Assembly: GCA_002314685.1 (NCBI GenBank)
Contig: DCHB01000027.1
Span: 1-21,783 of the forward strand
Source of the DNA: Clostridiales bacterium UBA1763
GTDB taxonomy: Bacteria > Bacillota > Clostridia > Oscillospirales > Oscillospiraceae
Length of the DNA: 21,783 nucleotides
Reading direction: 5' to 3'
Positions 1 through 6,791 of this stretch are shown here, in pieces. The position numbers and the translations under genes were made by a program. The notes under the pieces are model-generated. The model was not told the DNA's origin. It saw only the letters and a program-made list of their open reading frames with translations, and searched no databases. Positions within the stretch are counted from its first letter, which is position 1; each line of letters opens with the position of its first letter.

Positions 1-87
1 AACGGCAAAAAAGAAAAAAAGCACCGCAAAACCGTCGATGCGGTAGCGGCGAGTTTAATTCTTGAGGGCTATCTCGGAACATTATGA
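1..87 (+). CDS. C-terminal end of an unidentified protein (5' end outside the window)
   Basis: Frame 1 is open from the window edge and gives 28 residues ending in EGYLGTL before a TGA at 85-87. The start lies outside the window. The stop overlaps the ATG of the next gene by four bases (ATGA at 84-87), the usual arrangement for translationally coupled operon genes, which is the main reason to believe this frame is coding. The visible tail is Lys-rich followed by a short hydrophobic helix-like stretch. It is too short to assign a family and I do not recognise it. Confidence 0.55.
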   Translation, partial: NGKKEKKHRKTVDAVAASLILEGYLGTL

Positions 88-614
88 AAAAGAAACTTTT
101 ACTGCTTATTCTGTCCGTGCTTGCGCTTGCGGCTTTGTCGGGCTGTAACGCACGGGACTCCGTTGAGGACGGCTGCTTCAAATACGGTCACGTGAGGTTT
201 CCCGAAAGCTATTTTGCCGACTGCTATTATTGGGACGGCAATGCCGACACTATGGAAATTTTCATTCCCGATGAATATAACGGGGTGAAAATCAAGCAGG
301 TCGGCGGTTATTTCGGCAAGGGTGCGCCCGCACCGTTTACGGTGATTTTACCCGAAAATCTCAGTGTGCAGGGCGACGACACTTTCACGACGGAGGATGA
401 ACGCCTCGTCACCGACACGGACTACATCACCTACTCCTTTACCATTCACATCGGCAAAAACGTGAAGGAATTTTACGGCATGAGCGACAGCTATTACGGC
501 ACGGGACTTGATTCCGACGAGGATATTGTGTATAAAATCGAGTACAATTACGTCATCGACGGGGAAAATCCCTATCTTCAGCTTGTTGACGGCGAGGTCG
601 TCAGCACTAAATAA
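84..614 (+). CDS. Predicted lipoprotein of unknown function
   Basis: This 176-residue protein begins with a lipoprotein signal: KKK after the initiator Met, a run of Leu/Ile/Ala, and the lipobox LSGC, so Cys21 is the predicted lipidated residue and the mature protein would sit on the outer face of the membrane. The remainder is acidic and rich in Tyr and Asp, with alternating hydrophobic and polar residues suggesting a beta-rich fold. I recognise no catalytic motif. The start overlaps the stop of the preceding gene by four bases, and a small membrane protein follows 58 nt downstream, so the three are probably co-transcribed. The signal peptide call is solid; the function is unknown. Confidence 0.8.
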   Translation: MKKKLLLLILSVLALAALSGCNARDSVEDGCFKYGHVRFPESYFADCYYWDGNADTMEIFIPDEYNGVKIKQVGGYFGKGAPAPFTVILPENLSVQGDDTFTTEDERLVTDTDYITYSFTIHIGKNVKEFYGMSDSYYGTGLDSDEDIVYKIEYNYVIDGENPYLQLVDGEVVSTK

Positions 615-672
615 CATAAACGGGTGGGCACCTACCGACAGTCAGGCCGAATTATTATAAGGAGAAACCGCT

Positions 673-1101
673 ATGTTCAACTATATCTGGCCGATTGCCA
701 TGGTCTTGCTTTCAAACGTTGTATATCAGATTTGCGCAAAGAGTGTGCCCGGGGATATTAACCCCTTTGCCTCTCTGACGGTGACATACCTCATCGGTGC
801 CGCGGTGACGGCTGTAATCTACTGCTTCACGGGCGAGGGCGGCGTCATGCGGGAGTTTTCAAAGCTCAACTGGTCGTCGTATGTGCTCGGTCTTGTCATC
901 GTCGGGCTTGAGGTCGGCACGATTTATGCCTATAAGGCGGGCTGGCAGATCAGCATGCTTTCAATAGTGCAAAGCGCATTTTTAGCGGTTTTGCTTATTT
1001 TTGTCGGCTTTCTTCTCTACCACGAGGCGCTGACATGGAACAAGCTTGTCGGTATCGCAATATGCCTTGTGGGACTTGTTTTTATAAATCTAAGCAAATA
1101 A
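673..1101 (+). CDS. EamA/DMT-superfamily small membrane transporter
   Basis: The 142-residue product is almost entirely hydrophobic and reads as four transmembrane helices (roughly residues 3-20, 34-53, 71-88 and 94-139, the last stretch probably spanning two closely packed helices). It ends in a Leu/Ile/Val-rich helix followed by NLSK. The length equals a single EamA half, as in SMR-type exporters that work as dimers, rather than the usual ten-helix EamA protein. AAGGAG precedes the ATG. The gene follows the lipoprotein gene on the same strand, and the stop codon runs directly into a bidirectional terminator. The substrate cannot be read from the sequence. Drug/metabolite export is the family expectation, though some single-EamA proteins have other roles. 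Confidence 0.8.
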   Translation: MFNYIWPIAMVLLSNVVYQICAKSVPGDINPFASLTVTYLIGAAVTAVIYCFTGEGGVMREFSKLNWSSYVLGLVIVGLEVGTIYAYKAGWQISMLSIVQSAFLAVLLIFVGFLLYHEALTWNKLVGIAICLVGLVFINLSK

Positions 1102-1134
1102 AAAATCCGTGTCTTACAAAGACACGGATTTTTT
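1100..1134. terminator. Bidirectional intrinsic terminator
   Basis: A perfect 13-bp inverted repeat (1101-1113 with 1121-1133) has a 7-nt loop. The outer A and T tracts provide a U-run whichever way it is transcribed. It lies between the convergent EamA-like gene and the zinc-ribbon gene, and its first base is the last base of the EamA stop codon. Confidence 0.92.
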
Positions 1135-1148
1135 GACCTGCGGCTTAA

Positions 1149-1385
1149 TTAAAACTCGTTGTCAAGCCAATCGGCGACCTTCTCGGGCTCAAGGCCGAGA
1201 CCGCCTGCGATGAATGCAGTAGCTTCGTTGAAGGTAAGATTCTTAAGGTGCGTGAAGTTTGTTTCCTTGCGGGTAACGCCTTCATTCAGGCGACCTTCAA
1301 TGTAACCGCACTCATAGCACATGTGCAGAGCATACTTGCGATGCTCGTCCATTGTCATTTCGTGTCCGCAACGGGGGCATTTCAT
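1149..1385 (-). CDS. Small zinc-ribbon protein
   Basis: The 78-residue protein opens with CPRC (Cys3, Cys6) and has a second pair CYEC (Cys23, Cys26), a four-Cys zinc ribbon. A roughly 40-residue tail (NFTHLKNLTFNEATAFIAG onward) follows and may form a small helical domain ending in DNEF. GGAGG stands just before the ATG. The gene is monocistronic, with its own sigma-A promoter upstream and terminators on both sides. Zinc ribbons of this size occur in nucleic-acid-binding and adaptor proteins, but nothing here fixes a role. I do not recognise the C-terminal part. Confidence 0.85.
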   Translation of the reverse strand: MKCPRCGHEMTMDEHRKYALHMCYECGYIEGRLNEGVTRKETNFTHLKNLTFNEATAFIAGGLGLEPEKVADWLDNEF

Positions 1386-1417
1386 AGTATTTTCCTCCCT
1401 ATTTTCAGAATAATGTT

Positions 1418-1446
1418 ATTATATCAAATTCATTATCATAAAGCAA
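1418..1446 (-). promoter_or_regulatory. Sigma-A promoter for the zinc-ribbon gene
   Basis: On the minus strand the -35 box TTGCTT (1446-1441) and -10 box TATAAT (1423-1418) are separated by 17 bp, about 30 nt upstream of the ATG at 1385. Confidence 0.8.
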
Positions 1447-1472
1447 TGTCTTTAATATGTTTTGTTTTTGAC

Positions 1473-1508
1473 AAAAAACGGGTATCTTCTACAAAGATAC
1501 CCGTTTTT
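1473..1508 (-). terminator. Intrinsic terminator of the nucleoside ABC transporter operon
   Basis: A 15-bp inverted repeat (1474-1488 with 1494-1508) has a 5-nt loop and ends in six U residues on the minus strand. It lies just after the stop codon of the last permease gene and insulates the promoter of the downstream zinc-ribbon gene. Confidence 0.92.
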
Positions 1509-1513
1509 AAGTT

Positions 1514-2509
1514 CTATCGGTCTTCTCGGAAATAGGCAAGTCCGAGGGCGGCGGGACCCTGATTTTCCTTCTTCTGTCGGATGGAAACAGCGACGAGGAC
1601 GATGATGGTTACAAGATACGGAATCATCTTGTAGAGCTCCTTGACGCACAGATTTGTGCCCGTGGGGATGAACAGATAAAGGATATACATACCGCCGAAG
1701 AGTATTGACGCGAGGACACCGATATTCGGTCTCCAGACGGTGAAGATAACAAGCGCGATTGCAAGCCAGCCGCGGTCGCCGAAGGCGTCGTTTGACCATA
1801 CGCCGCAGGCATAGTCCATAACGTAGTACAGACCGCCGAGGCCCGCTATCATACTGCCCACGCAGGTTGCAATGTACTTGTAGCGGTTTACATTGATGCC
1901 CGCGGCATCTGCGGTGTTCGGATTTTCGCCGACTGCACGCAGGTTGAGTCCGACGCGGGTCTTGTTGATAATAAAGGACAAAACGAATGCGATAATAATT
2001 GCGAGGTATGCGAGGAAGCCGTAGTCGAGGAATATTGCGCCAAACCAGCCGAGATTATCCGCGAAGGGCAGAGAACGGCTGAAGGCACTGCTTGTTGCGG
2101 AAAGTGCGATTGAAGGCACCTCACTGCCCGTGAGCTTTATAAGCGAGCCGCCGAAGAAGTTGCCGAAGCCGACACCGAAGGTTGTCATTGCAAGACCTGT
2201 GACGTTCTGATTGGCTCTCAAGGTTACCGTGAGGAAGCAATACAGCAGTCCCATCAGCAGTGAGCCGAGAAGGCTTGCAAGCATGGGGATTGCGATTGTG
2301 AGGAAGCCGTTCATGGCATCGGCAGAGCCCGCCGACTGCTCATAAAGGAATGCGCCGATAACGCCGCAGATGCCGCCGACATACATGATACCGGGGATAC
2401 CGAGGTTTAGGTTGCCCGATTTTTCGGTGAGCGTTTCGCCCGTACTGCCGAACAGAAGGGGTATGCCCTGCACAACTGCTCTGGGGATAAAGGAAACAAT
2501 ATCAAACAT
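1514..2509 (-). CDS. nupQ: Nucleoside ABC transporter permease (BMP/NupNOPQ type), second permease
   Basis: This 331-residue integral membrane protein of the BPD_transp_2 (LivH/RbsC-like) class is the second permease of a BMP-type nucleoside importer. The N-terminal region has the family's GSTGETLTEKSGNLNLG stretch, and the centre has the conserved cytoplasmic segment NLRAVGENPNTADAAGI, which belongs to the ATPase-coupling loop. About 8-9 hydrophobic helices are visible. Its ATG follows the stop of the upstream permease gene by one base, with AAGGAGG inside the end of that gene, so translation is probably coupled. A strong terminator follows the stop. The C-terminal tail after the last helix is short and basic (RQKKENQG). 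Assignment to the family is firm. The nup symbol rests on family resemblance, gene order and the guanine riboswitch. Confidence 0.9.
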   Translation of the reverse strand: MFDIVSFIPRAVVQGIPLLFGSTGETLTEKSGNLNLGIPGIMYVGGICGVIGAFLYEQSAGSADAMNGFLTIAIPMLASLLGSLLMGLLYCFLTVTLRANQNVTGLAMTTFGVGFGNFFGGSLIKLTGSEVPSIALSATSSAFSRSLPFADNLGWFGAIFLDYGFLAYLAIIIAFVLSFIINKTRVGLNLRAVGENPNTADAAGINVNRYKYIATCVGSMIAGLGGLYYVMDYACGVWSNDAFGDRGWLAIALVIFTVWRPNIGVLASILFGGMYILYLFIPTGTNLCVKELYKMIPYLVTIIVLVAVSIRQKKENQGPAALGLAYFREDR

Positions 2510-2510
2510 A

Positions 2511-3614
2511 TTACTTTGCCTCCTTCTTTTCGCTCTTGCGGAAGCTGAGCTTGTATGTGATGAAGAACTCGCAGCCGATTATAAAGAACAGAATTATACC
2601 CGTGAGGATGTCCGAGAACGACTGATTAAGTCCGAACTGAGTTGAGATTTCGCCCGCGCCCTTTTCGAGGAAGGCAATAAGAAGGCTGACAAACACCATG
2701 ATAAGCGGATTAAACTTCGCAAGCCACGAAATCATAACCGCCGTGAAGCCTCTGCCTGCGGAAATAGTAGTCGTAACGGTGTGGTCTGTGCCCGATACGA
2801 GCAGGAGACCGACAAGACCGCATATTGCGCCCGAAAGGAGCATCGTGCGGACTATTACGCGCTCAACCTTTATGCCGACATAGCGTGCGGTTTTCTCCGA
2901 TTCGCCGACAACGGCGATTTCATAGCCGTGCTTGGAGTAGTTGAGATAGATATACATACCTACGGTGAGCACCGCGATTACGAGAATATTCAGCAGATAT
3001 TTCTGATTGCCAATCACAGGCAGCCAGCCGAGCTCGGTGCTCTGATTTATAATGCCTATCTTACCTGCACCCTTGGGCACCTCCCACACGATGACGAAGA
3101 ATGCGACAAGCTGAATTGCAACATAGTTCATCATAAGGGTGAACAGAGTTTCGTTTGTATTCCACTTTGCCTTGAAGAAGGCGGGGATTGCCGCCCAAAG
3201 CGCACCTGCGGCAATACTTGTGACAACGCAGAGGATTATAAGAAGCCAGTTGGGAACTGCATCGGCAAGGCATATCATGCACGCCGCCGCGGCAAGACCG
3301 CCTGCAAGCACCTGACCCTCACCGCCGATGTTCCAGAAGCGCATACGGAATGCGGGAGTGACTGCAAGTGAAACGCCGAGAAGCATTGCGGTTGACTGCA
3401 TTGTTGTCCATGATTTTCTTGCGGTACCGAAGGCACCCTCAAACATGGTTGCATAAACCTGCAGAGGATTATCACCCGTAACGACTGTTGTGACTATCGC
3501 GCAGACTATCAGTGCGAGAAGTATCGCGCCGCCTCTTATGCCCCATGCCGTGTACCACGGAAGTGCCCCACGCTTTACGATGTGGACAAGGGGGCTCTGA
3601 TTTTGCTTATTCAT
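2511..3614 (-). CDS. nupP: Nucleoside ABC transporter permease (BMP/NupNOPQ type), first permease
   Basis: This 367-residue membrane protein is the first of the two BPD_transp_2-class permeases. Helix 1 starts near residue 25. The motif FRMRFWNIGGEGQVLAGG and the coupling-loop segment YEIAVVGESEKTARYVGI are typical of nucleoside/BMP permeases. I chose the second ATG (3614) because GGAGG stands 8 nt before it and only 2 nt before the upstream ATG at 3620. With this start the gene overlaps the stop of the ATPase gene by eight bases. It pairs with the downstream permease to form the channel of one importer. The C-terminal tail is Lys/Glu-rich. Confidence 0.9.
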   Translation of the reverse strand: MNKQNQSPLVHIVKRGALPWYTAWGIRGGAILLALIVCAIVTTVVTGDNPLQVYATMFEGAFGTARKSWTTMQSTAMLLGVSLAVTPAFRMRFWNIGGEGQVLAGGLAAAACMICLADAVPNWLLIILCVVTSIAAGALWAAIPAFFKAKWNTNETLFTLMMNYVAIQLVAFFVIVWEVPKGAGKIGIINQSTELGWLPVIGNQKYLLNILVIAVLTVGMYIYLNYSKHGYEIAVVGESEKTARYVGIKVERVIVRTMLLSGAICGLVGLLLVSGTDHTVTTTISAGRGFTAVMISWLAKFNPLIMVFVSLLIAFLEKGAGEISTQFGLNQSFSDILTGIILFFIIGCEFFITYKLSFRKSEKKEAK

Positions 3615-5142
3615 TGTCATTACCTCCGAGCTTGGTCATCATCATGCCGACATCGCGCTTCTGTGCGCCTCTGCCGGGAATAATTCCGCTTACCTTGCCG
3701 CCGCAAAGAACGAGGATGCGGTCAGCCAGCTCAAGCAGAACATCGAGGTCCTCGCCGACATAGATAACGGCTACGCCCTTCTCCTTCTGCTTGTTTATCA
3801 GGTCGTAAATGAGATAGGACGAATTTATATCGAGTCCGCGGACAGCATAAGCTGTGAGCAGGACTGTGGGAGCTGATGCGATTTCGCGTCCGACGAGCAC
3901 CTTCTGAACGTTACCGCCCGAAAGACGGCGGACGGGAGTTGTGATACCCGGGGTGACAACGCCGAGCTCATCAACAACGCTCTGAGCAAGCTTGCGGGGA
4001 TTTTTTCTGTCGGTGAGAATTGAATGTCCCGAACGGAAGGAACGGAGCATCATATTGTCGCTCAAATCCATATTTCCGACGAGTCCCATACCGAGTCTGT
4101 CCTCGGGTACAAAGGAAAGGGTTACGCCCTTATCGGCAATCTCGAGAGGATTTTTGCCGAGCAGCTCTTCCTCCTCGCCGTCGTCGTTGATGTAGCAGAC
4201 ACTGCCGCCCTCGGTGGGCTGAAGTCCCGCGATGGACTCAAGCAGCTCCTTCTGTCCACAGCCCGAGATGCCCGCTATGCCGAGTATCTCGCCCGAATTT
4301 GCCGTGAAGGAGACATCGTCGAGCTTAACTATACCGTCAACATTCTTGACGGTGAGGTTTTTAACAACAAGTCTGGGCTTTGGGTCAACGGGCTCGGGAC
4401 GGTCAATGTTGAGCACGACGGGGTGACCGACCATCATGTTGGTCATTTCCTGAGCGTTTGTATCCTTGGTGGGCATATCGCCGATAAACTGTCCGTGACG
4501 CAGGACTGCAACGCGGTCGGACAGCGCCTCAACCTCGTGCATCTTATGGGTGATGATGACGATTGCCTTGCCCGCATCACGCATATTGCGCAAAACGGCA
4601 AACAGCTTATCCGTCTCCTGCGGAGTCAGAACTGCGGTGGGCTCGTCGAGGATGAGAATGTCCGCGCCTCTGTAAAGCACCTTGACTATCTCGACGGTCT
4701 GCTTCTGAGAAACACTCATCTCGTAAATACGCTGGTCGGGGTCAACATCGAAGCCGTACAGGTCGCAAATCTCGCGAATTTTGTTTGCGGCACTCTTAAG
4801 GTCGAGCTTGCCCTTGCCCTCGAGACCGAGGATTATATTCTCGGTTGCGGTGAGAACGTCAACGAGCTTGAAGTGCTGGTGTATCATACCGACGCCGAGC
4901 TTGAGTGCGTCCTTGGGAGAACGGATTACTACCTCTTTTTCGTCGATGTAGATATGTCCTTCATCGGGGAAATAGATGCCCGAGAGCATATTCATAAGGG
5001 TTGTTTTACCCGAGCCGTTCTCTCCGAGAAGGGCAAGGATTTCGCCTCTGTAAATGTCAAGCCAGACCTTATCGTTTGCAACGGTTGCACCGAAGGTCTT
5101 GGTAATGTCGCGCATCTTGACGGCGGCAATTTTGTTCTCCAT
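3607..5142 (-). CDS. nupO: Nucleoside ABC transporter ATP-binding protein with two nucleotide-binding domains
   Basis: The 511-residue protein is a tandem ATPase. The first domain is complete: Walker A GENGSGKTT (Gly40-Thr48), signature-like SVSQKQ near 144 and Walker B ILILDEPTAV near 160. The second domain (from about 260) is degenerate: the Walker A position reads GISGCGQKEL with no Gly-Lys-Ser/Thr, and the Walker B region reads VLLTAYAVRGLD, lacking the catalytic Glu, while its signature RLSGGNVQK is intact. A degenerate second site is common in the sugar/nucleoside (RbsA/MglA/YufO) class, so the importer probably has one hydrolytic site per ATPase chain. AGGAG precedes the ATG. The gene sits 161 nt after the BMP lipoprotein gene, across two hairpins, and overlaps the first permease gene. 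Confidence 0.93.
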   Translation of the reverse strand: MENKIAAVKMRDITKTFGATVANDKVWLDIYRGEILALLGENGSGKTTLMNMLSGIYFPDEGHIYIDEKEVVIRSPKDALKLGVGMIHQHFKLVDVLTATENIILGLEGKGKLDLKSAANKIREICDLYGFDVDPDQRIYEMSVSQKQTVEIVKVLYRGADILILDEPTAVLTPQETDKLFAVLRNMRDAGKAIVIITHKMHEVEALSDRVAVLRHGQFIGDMPTKDTNAQEMTNMMVGHPVVLNIDRPEPVDPKPRLVVKNLTVKNVDGIVKLDDVSFTANSGEILGIAGISGCGQKELLESIAGLQPTEGGSVCYINDDGEEEELLGKNPLEIADKGVTLSFVPEDRLGMGLVGNMDLSDNMMLRSFRSGHSILTDRKNPRKLAQSVVDELGVVTPGITTPVRRLSGGNVQKVLVGREIASAPTVLLTAYAVRGLDINSSYLIYDLINKQKEKGVAVIYVGEDLDVLLELADRILVLCGGKVSGIIPGRGAQKRDVGMMMTKLGGNDNE

Positions 5143-5201
5143 AATCCTGTCTCCTGATTGGTAATGATATATATTAAGCGGAAATATCTGTTACAAGCCG
5201 C

Positions 5202-5280
5202 AAAGGGCAACGCGGCGGTTTATTCACTGCGCTGCCCTTCAAGGCAGTAACGGGAAGCTCCGTATAGTGCGGAGCTTCCC
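5202..5280 (-). promoter_or_regulatory. Two tandem hairpins between the BMP lipoprotein gene and the ATPase gene
   Basis: A perfect 11-bp inverted repeat (5252-5262 with 5270-5280, 7-nt loop) lies 23 nt after the BMP stop. A second stem of 10 pairs with one mismatch (5203-5213 with 5229-5239) follows. Neither is followed by a U-run on the minus strand, so they are not ordinary terminators. Similar 3' hairpins after binding-protein genes protect the upstream message from exonucleases or attenuate readthrough, giving more binding protein than ATPase. That role is inferred. Confidence 0.65.
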
Positions 5281-5303
5281 TATAATTGATTTAATACTGC
5301 AAA

Positions 5304-6500
5304 TTAGAACTGGGTATCGAGGAGAGTGATACCGTCTATATTGAGGCCGAAGTAAGGTGCGGAACGGAACTGAGACTCAGCAAATGCGCCGTCAACGATA
5401 ACCTCGGTGTCGCCGGTGTAGTCGGGATCGGTGTCAACGTCTGCCATGTAGCTGTCAACAGTCTTGCCTTCTACGGTGAAGGTGGTGATGTCAAATACCT
5501 TGATGGAGCCGTCAAGCAGACCTGCCTTGACTTCTTCAAGCTTTGCTGCGGTGCCTTCTGCTGCAACTGCCTCGTTTATGTCGGTGAGAACAACAGAGCC
5601 GGTCTCGATGGTGCCTGCCCAGTCGGTGTCAATAGCTTCGCCGTTCTTTACGCAGGTGATGATGTACTCGAAGTAAGGAGTCCAGTCAATGCGGGAGGAA
5701 ACGATAAAGGTGTTGGGGCAAGCATCGAGGGTGCTGCCGTTGTAGGATACGTCGGGAACGCCTGCGGTCTCACAAGCAGTGGGAGCGCCCATGGAGTCAG
5801 CGTGCTGGCTGATGAGCTTGCAGCCGTTGTCGATAAGCTTATTAGCGCCTTCCTTTTCAGCGGTCTCATCGTACCAGGAGCCGGTGAAGGTTACTTCCAT
5901 GGTAACGGTGGGGCATACGGAACGTGCGCCGAGGAAGAAGGAGGTGTAGCCGGAGATAACTTCTGCGTAGGTGAATGCACCGACATAGCCGATCTTTGCT
6001 TCGTCTGCGGTGAACTCGCCGTTTGCGATCATCTCATTGAGCTTGAGGCCTGCCGCAACGCCTGCGAGGTAGCGGCCTTCGTAGATGGAAGCGAATGCGT
6101 TGTGGAAGTTTGCAAGGCCCTCAGTGTGTGCCTTGGTGCCGGTTGCGTGGCAGAACTGAACCTCGGGGAACTCCTTAGCAGCCTGGATGATGTAGTCCTC
6201 GTGGCCGAAGCTGTCAGCGAAAACGATGTCGCAGCCTGCGTCAGCAAGCTCTGCTGCTGCTTCGTAGCATTCCTGACCCTCGGGGATGTTGGTCTTCTTA
6301 ACGATTTCTACGCCCATGTTCTCACATGCCTGCTCTGCAGCCTTAAGGAAGTTAAGGTCATAGGTGGAGTTTTCGTCATGCAGGAAAATAAAGCCTACCT
6401 TGAGTGCGGAGTCGTCTGACTTCTCGCCGCCGTTGTCGCCGCAAGCGCAAAGGGCAAATACCATTGTGAGAGCCAGAAGCATTGCAATAATCTTCTTCAT
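5304..6500 (-). CDS. nupN: BMP-family (PnrA-like) nucleoside-binding lipoprotein of an ABC importer
   Basis: This 398-residue substrate-binding lipoprotein has an N-terminal MKK, a hydrophobic core and the lipobox ALCAC (lipidated Cys20), followed by a short polar linker. The body shows the BMP/PnrA pattern: KVGFIFLHDENSTYDLNF at the start of the fold, IVFADSFGHED, EGRYLAGVAAGL and IGYVGAF, then SQHADSMGAPTACETAG around the ligand cleft. The family binds purine and other nucleosides outside the membrane and delivers them to the two permeases. It is the first gene of the operon, behind a guanine-class riboswitch and terminator, which makes guanosine, inosine or related nucleosides the most likely substrates. 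GGAGG precedes the ATG by 10 nt. Confidence 0.93.
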   Translation of the reverse strand: MKKIIAMLLALTMVFALCACGDNGGEKSDDSALKVGFIFLHDENSTYDLNFLKAAEQACENMGVEIVKKTNIPEGQECYEAAAELADAGCDIVFADSFGHEDYIIQAAKEFPEVQFCHATGTKAHTEGLANFHNAFASIYEGRYLAGVAAGLKLNEMIANGEFTADEAKIGYVGAFTYAEVISGYTSFFLGARSVCPTVTMEVTFTGSWYDETAEKEGANKLIDNGCKLISQHADSMGAPTACETAGVPDVSYNGSTLDACPNTFIVSSRIDWTPYFEYIITCVKNGEAIDTDWAGTIETGSVVLTDINEAVAAEGTAAKLEEVKAGLLDGSIKVFDITTFTVEGKTVDSYMADVDTDPDYTGDTEVIVDGAFAESQFRSAPYFGLNIDGITLLDTQF

Positions 6501-6540
6501 CTTCGGGTTTCCTCCAGTAAATCAATAAATTAAATAATAT

Positions 6541-6567
6541 TATCAAATCCGCATCGGAATTTTGATA
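6541..6567 (-). repeat. AT-rich leader hairpin between the riboswitch terminator and the BMP ribosome binding site
   Basis: An inverted repeat pairs 6541-6551 with 6555-6567 (TATCAAA plus TCCG against CGGA plus TTTGATA) with a 2-nt bulge and a 3-nt loop. On the minus strand it is followed by an A/U-rich stretch without a clean U-run. It could be a second weak terminator or a 5' stabilising stem in the transcript that escapes the switch. Confidence 0.5.
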
Positions 6568-6606
6568 CAAAACAGAAAGTCGGTCACTTTCGAGAAGCAA
6601 CCGACT
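6565..6606 (-). terminator. Riboswitch-controlled intrinsic terminator
   Basis: On the minus strand a GC-containing 7-bp stem (6606-6600 with 6584-6578) encloses a 15-nt loop that can form a smaller inner stem. It is followed by UUCUGUUUUGU. The loop and the 3' arm are complementary to the 3' end of the aptamer, as expected for a ligand-induced terminator. It lies about 80 nt before the BMP start codon. Confidence 0.75.
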
Positions 6607-6660
6607 GAAAATTCAAAGACGAAAAGCAAGGAAGGCAAAATTCTGCTTCCCTGTATTTCT

Positions 6661-6734
6661 TTCTCGATAGTCCGGTCATTTACGGCGTCCGGGTAGAGAC
6701 TTCAAATCCATATCATTTGCTATATATCGAAAGT
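6661..6734 (-). promoter_or_regulatory. Purine riboswitch, guanine class
   Basis: Minus-strand 6730-6664 matches the purine aptamer. P1 is TCGATA with TATCGA. J1/2 is UAUAG. P2 is CAAAT with AUUUG and closes the conserved loop GATATGG. J2/3 carries TCTACC. P3 has one A-A mismatch and closes the conserved loop CCGTAAA. J3/1 is GACTA. The loop-loop kissing sequences and the J2/3 pocket are intact. The specificity position (C74 in xpt numbering) is C, as in guanine/hypoxanthine sensors; adenine sensors have U. It stands upstream of the BMP-type importer operon, behind its own promoter, and is followed by a terminator. By family knowledge, ligand binding should shut transcription off when guanine is plentiful. 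Confidence 0.93.
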
Positions 6735-6750
6735 GTTAACTTGTAGCTTT

Positions 6751-6779
6751 AGCATAACAAGACTGTCGAAATAAGTCAA
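6751..6779 (-). promoter_or_regulatory. Sigma-A promoter of the riboswitch-nucleoside transporter operon
   Basis: On the minus strand the -35 TTGACT (6779-6774) and -10 TATGCT (6756-6751) are 17 bp apart. Transcription would start about 10 nt before the aptamer P1 stem, a spacing that suits a leader riboswitch. Confidence 0.85.
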
Positions 6780-6791
6780 GCCCTGTTTTTA

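Noticed and set aside
2781..3371. A 196-codon plus-strand open frame opposite the first permease
   Set aside because: Cys/His/Glu-rich translation is typical of the antisense of hydrophobic codons; the permease on the other strand is certain.
4024..5157. A 377-codon plus-strand open frame opposite the ATPase gene
   Set aside because: It is antisense to the well-supported double ATPase, has no ribosome binding site or family motif, and is the codon-bias shadow of that gene.
5252..5280. The 11-bp inverted repeat as an intrinsic terminator
   Set aside because: No U-run follows it on the minus strand, and three operon genes lie downstream, so full termination is unlikely.
5802..6419. A 205-codon plus-strand open frame opposite the BMP lipoprotein gene
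   Set aside because: It lies entirely within the BMP gene on the other strand and gives a low-complexity Val/Cys/Ala-rich translation with no recognisable domain.
6664..6730. Adenine or 2'-deoxyguanosine specificity for the riboswitch
   Set aside because: The specificity position in J3/1 is C (GACTA), not U as in adenine sensors, and J2/3 keeps the standard TCTACC of guanine sensors.
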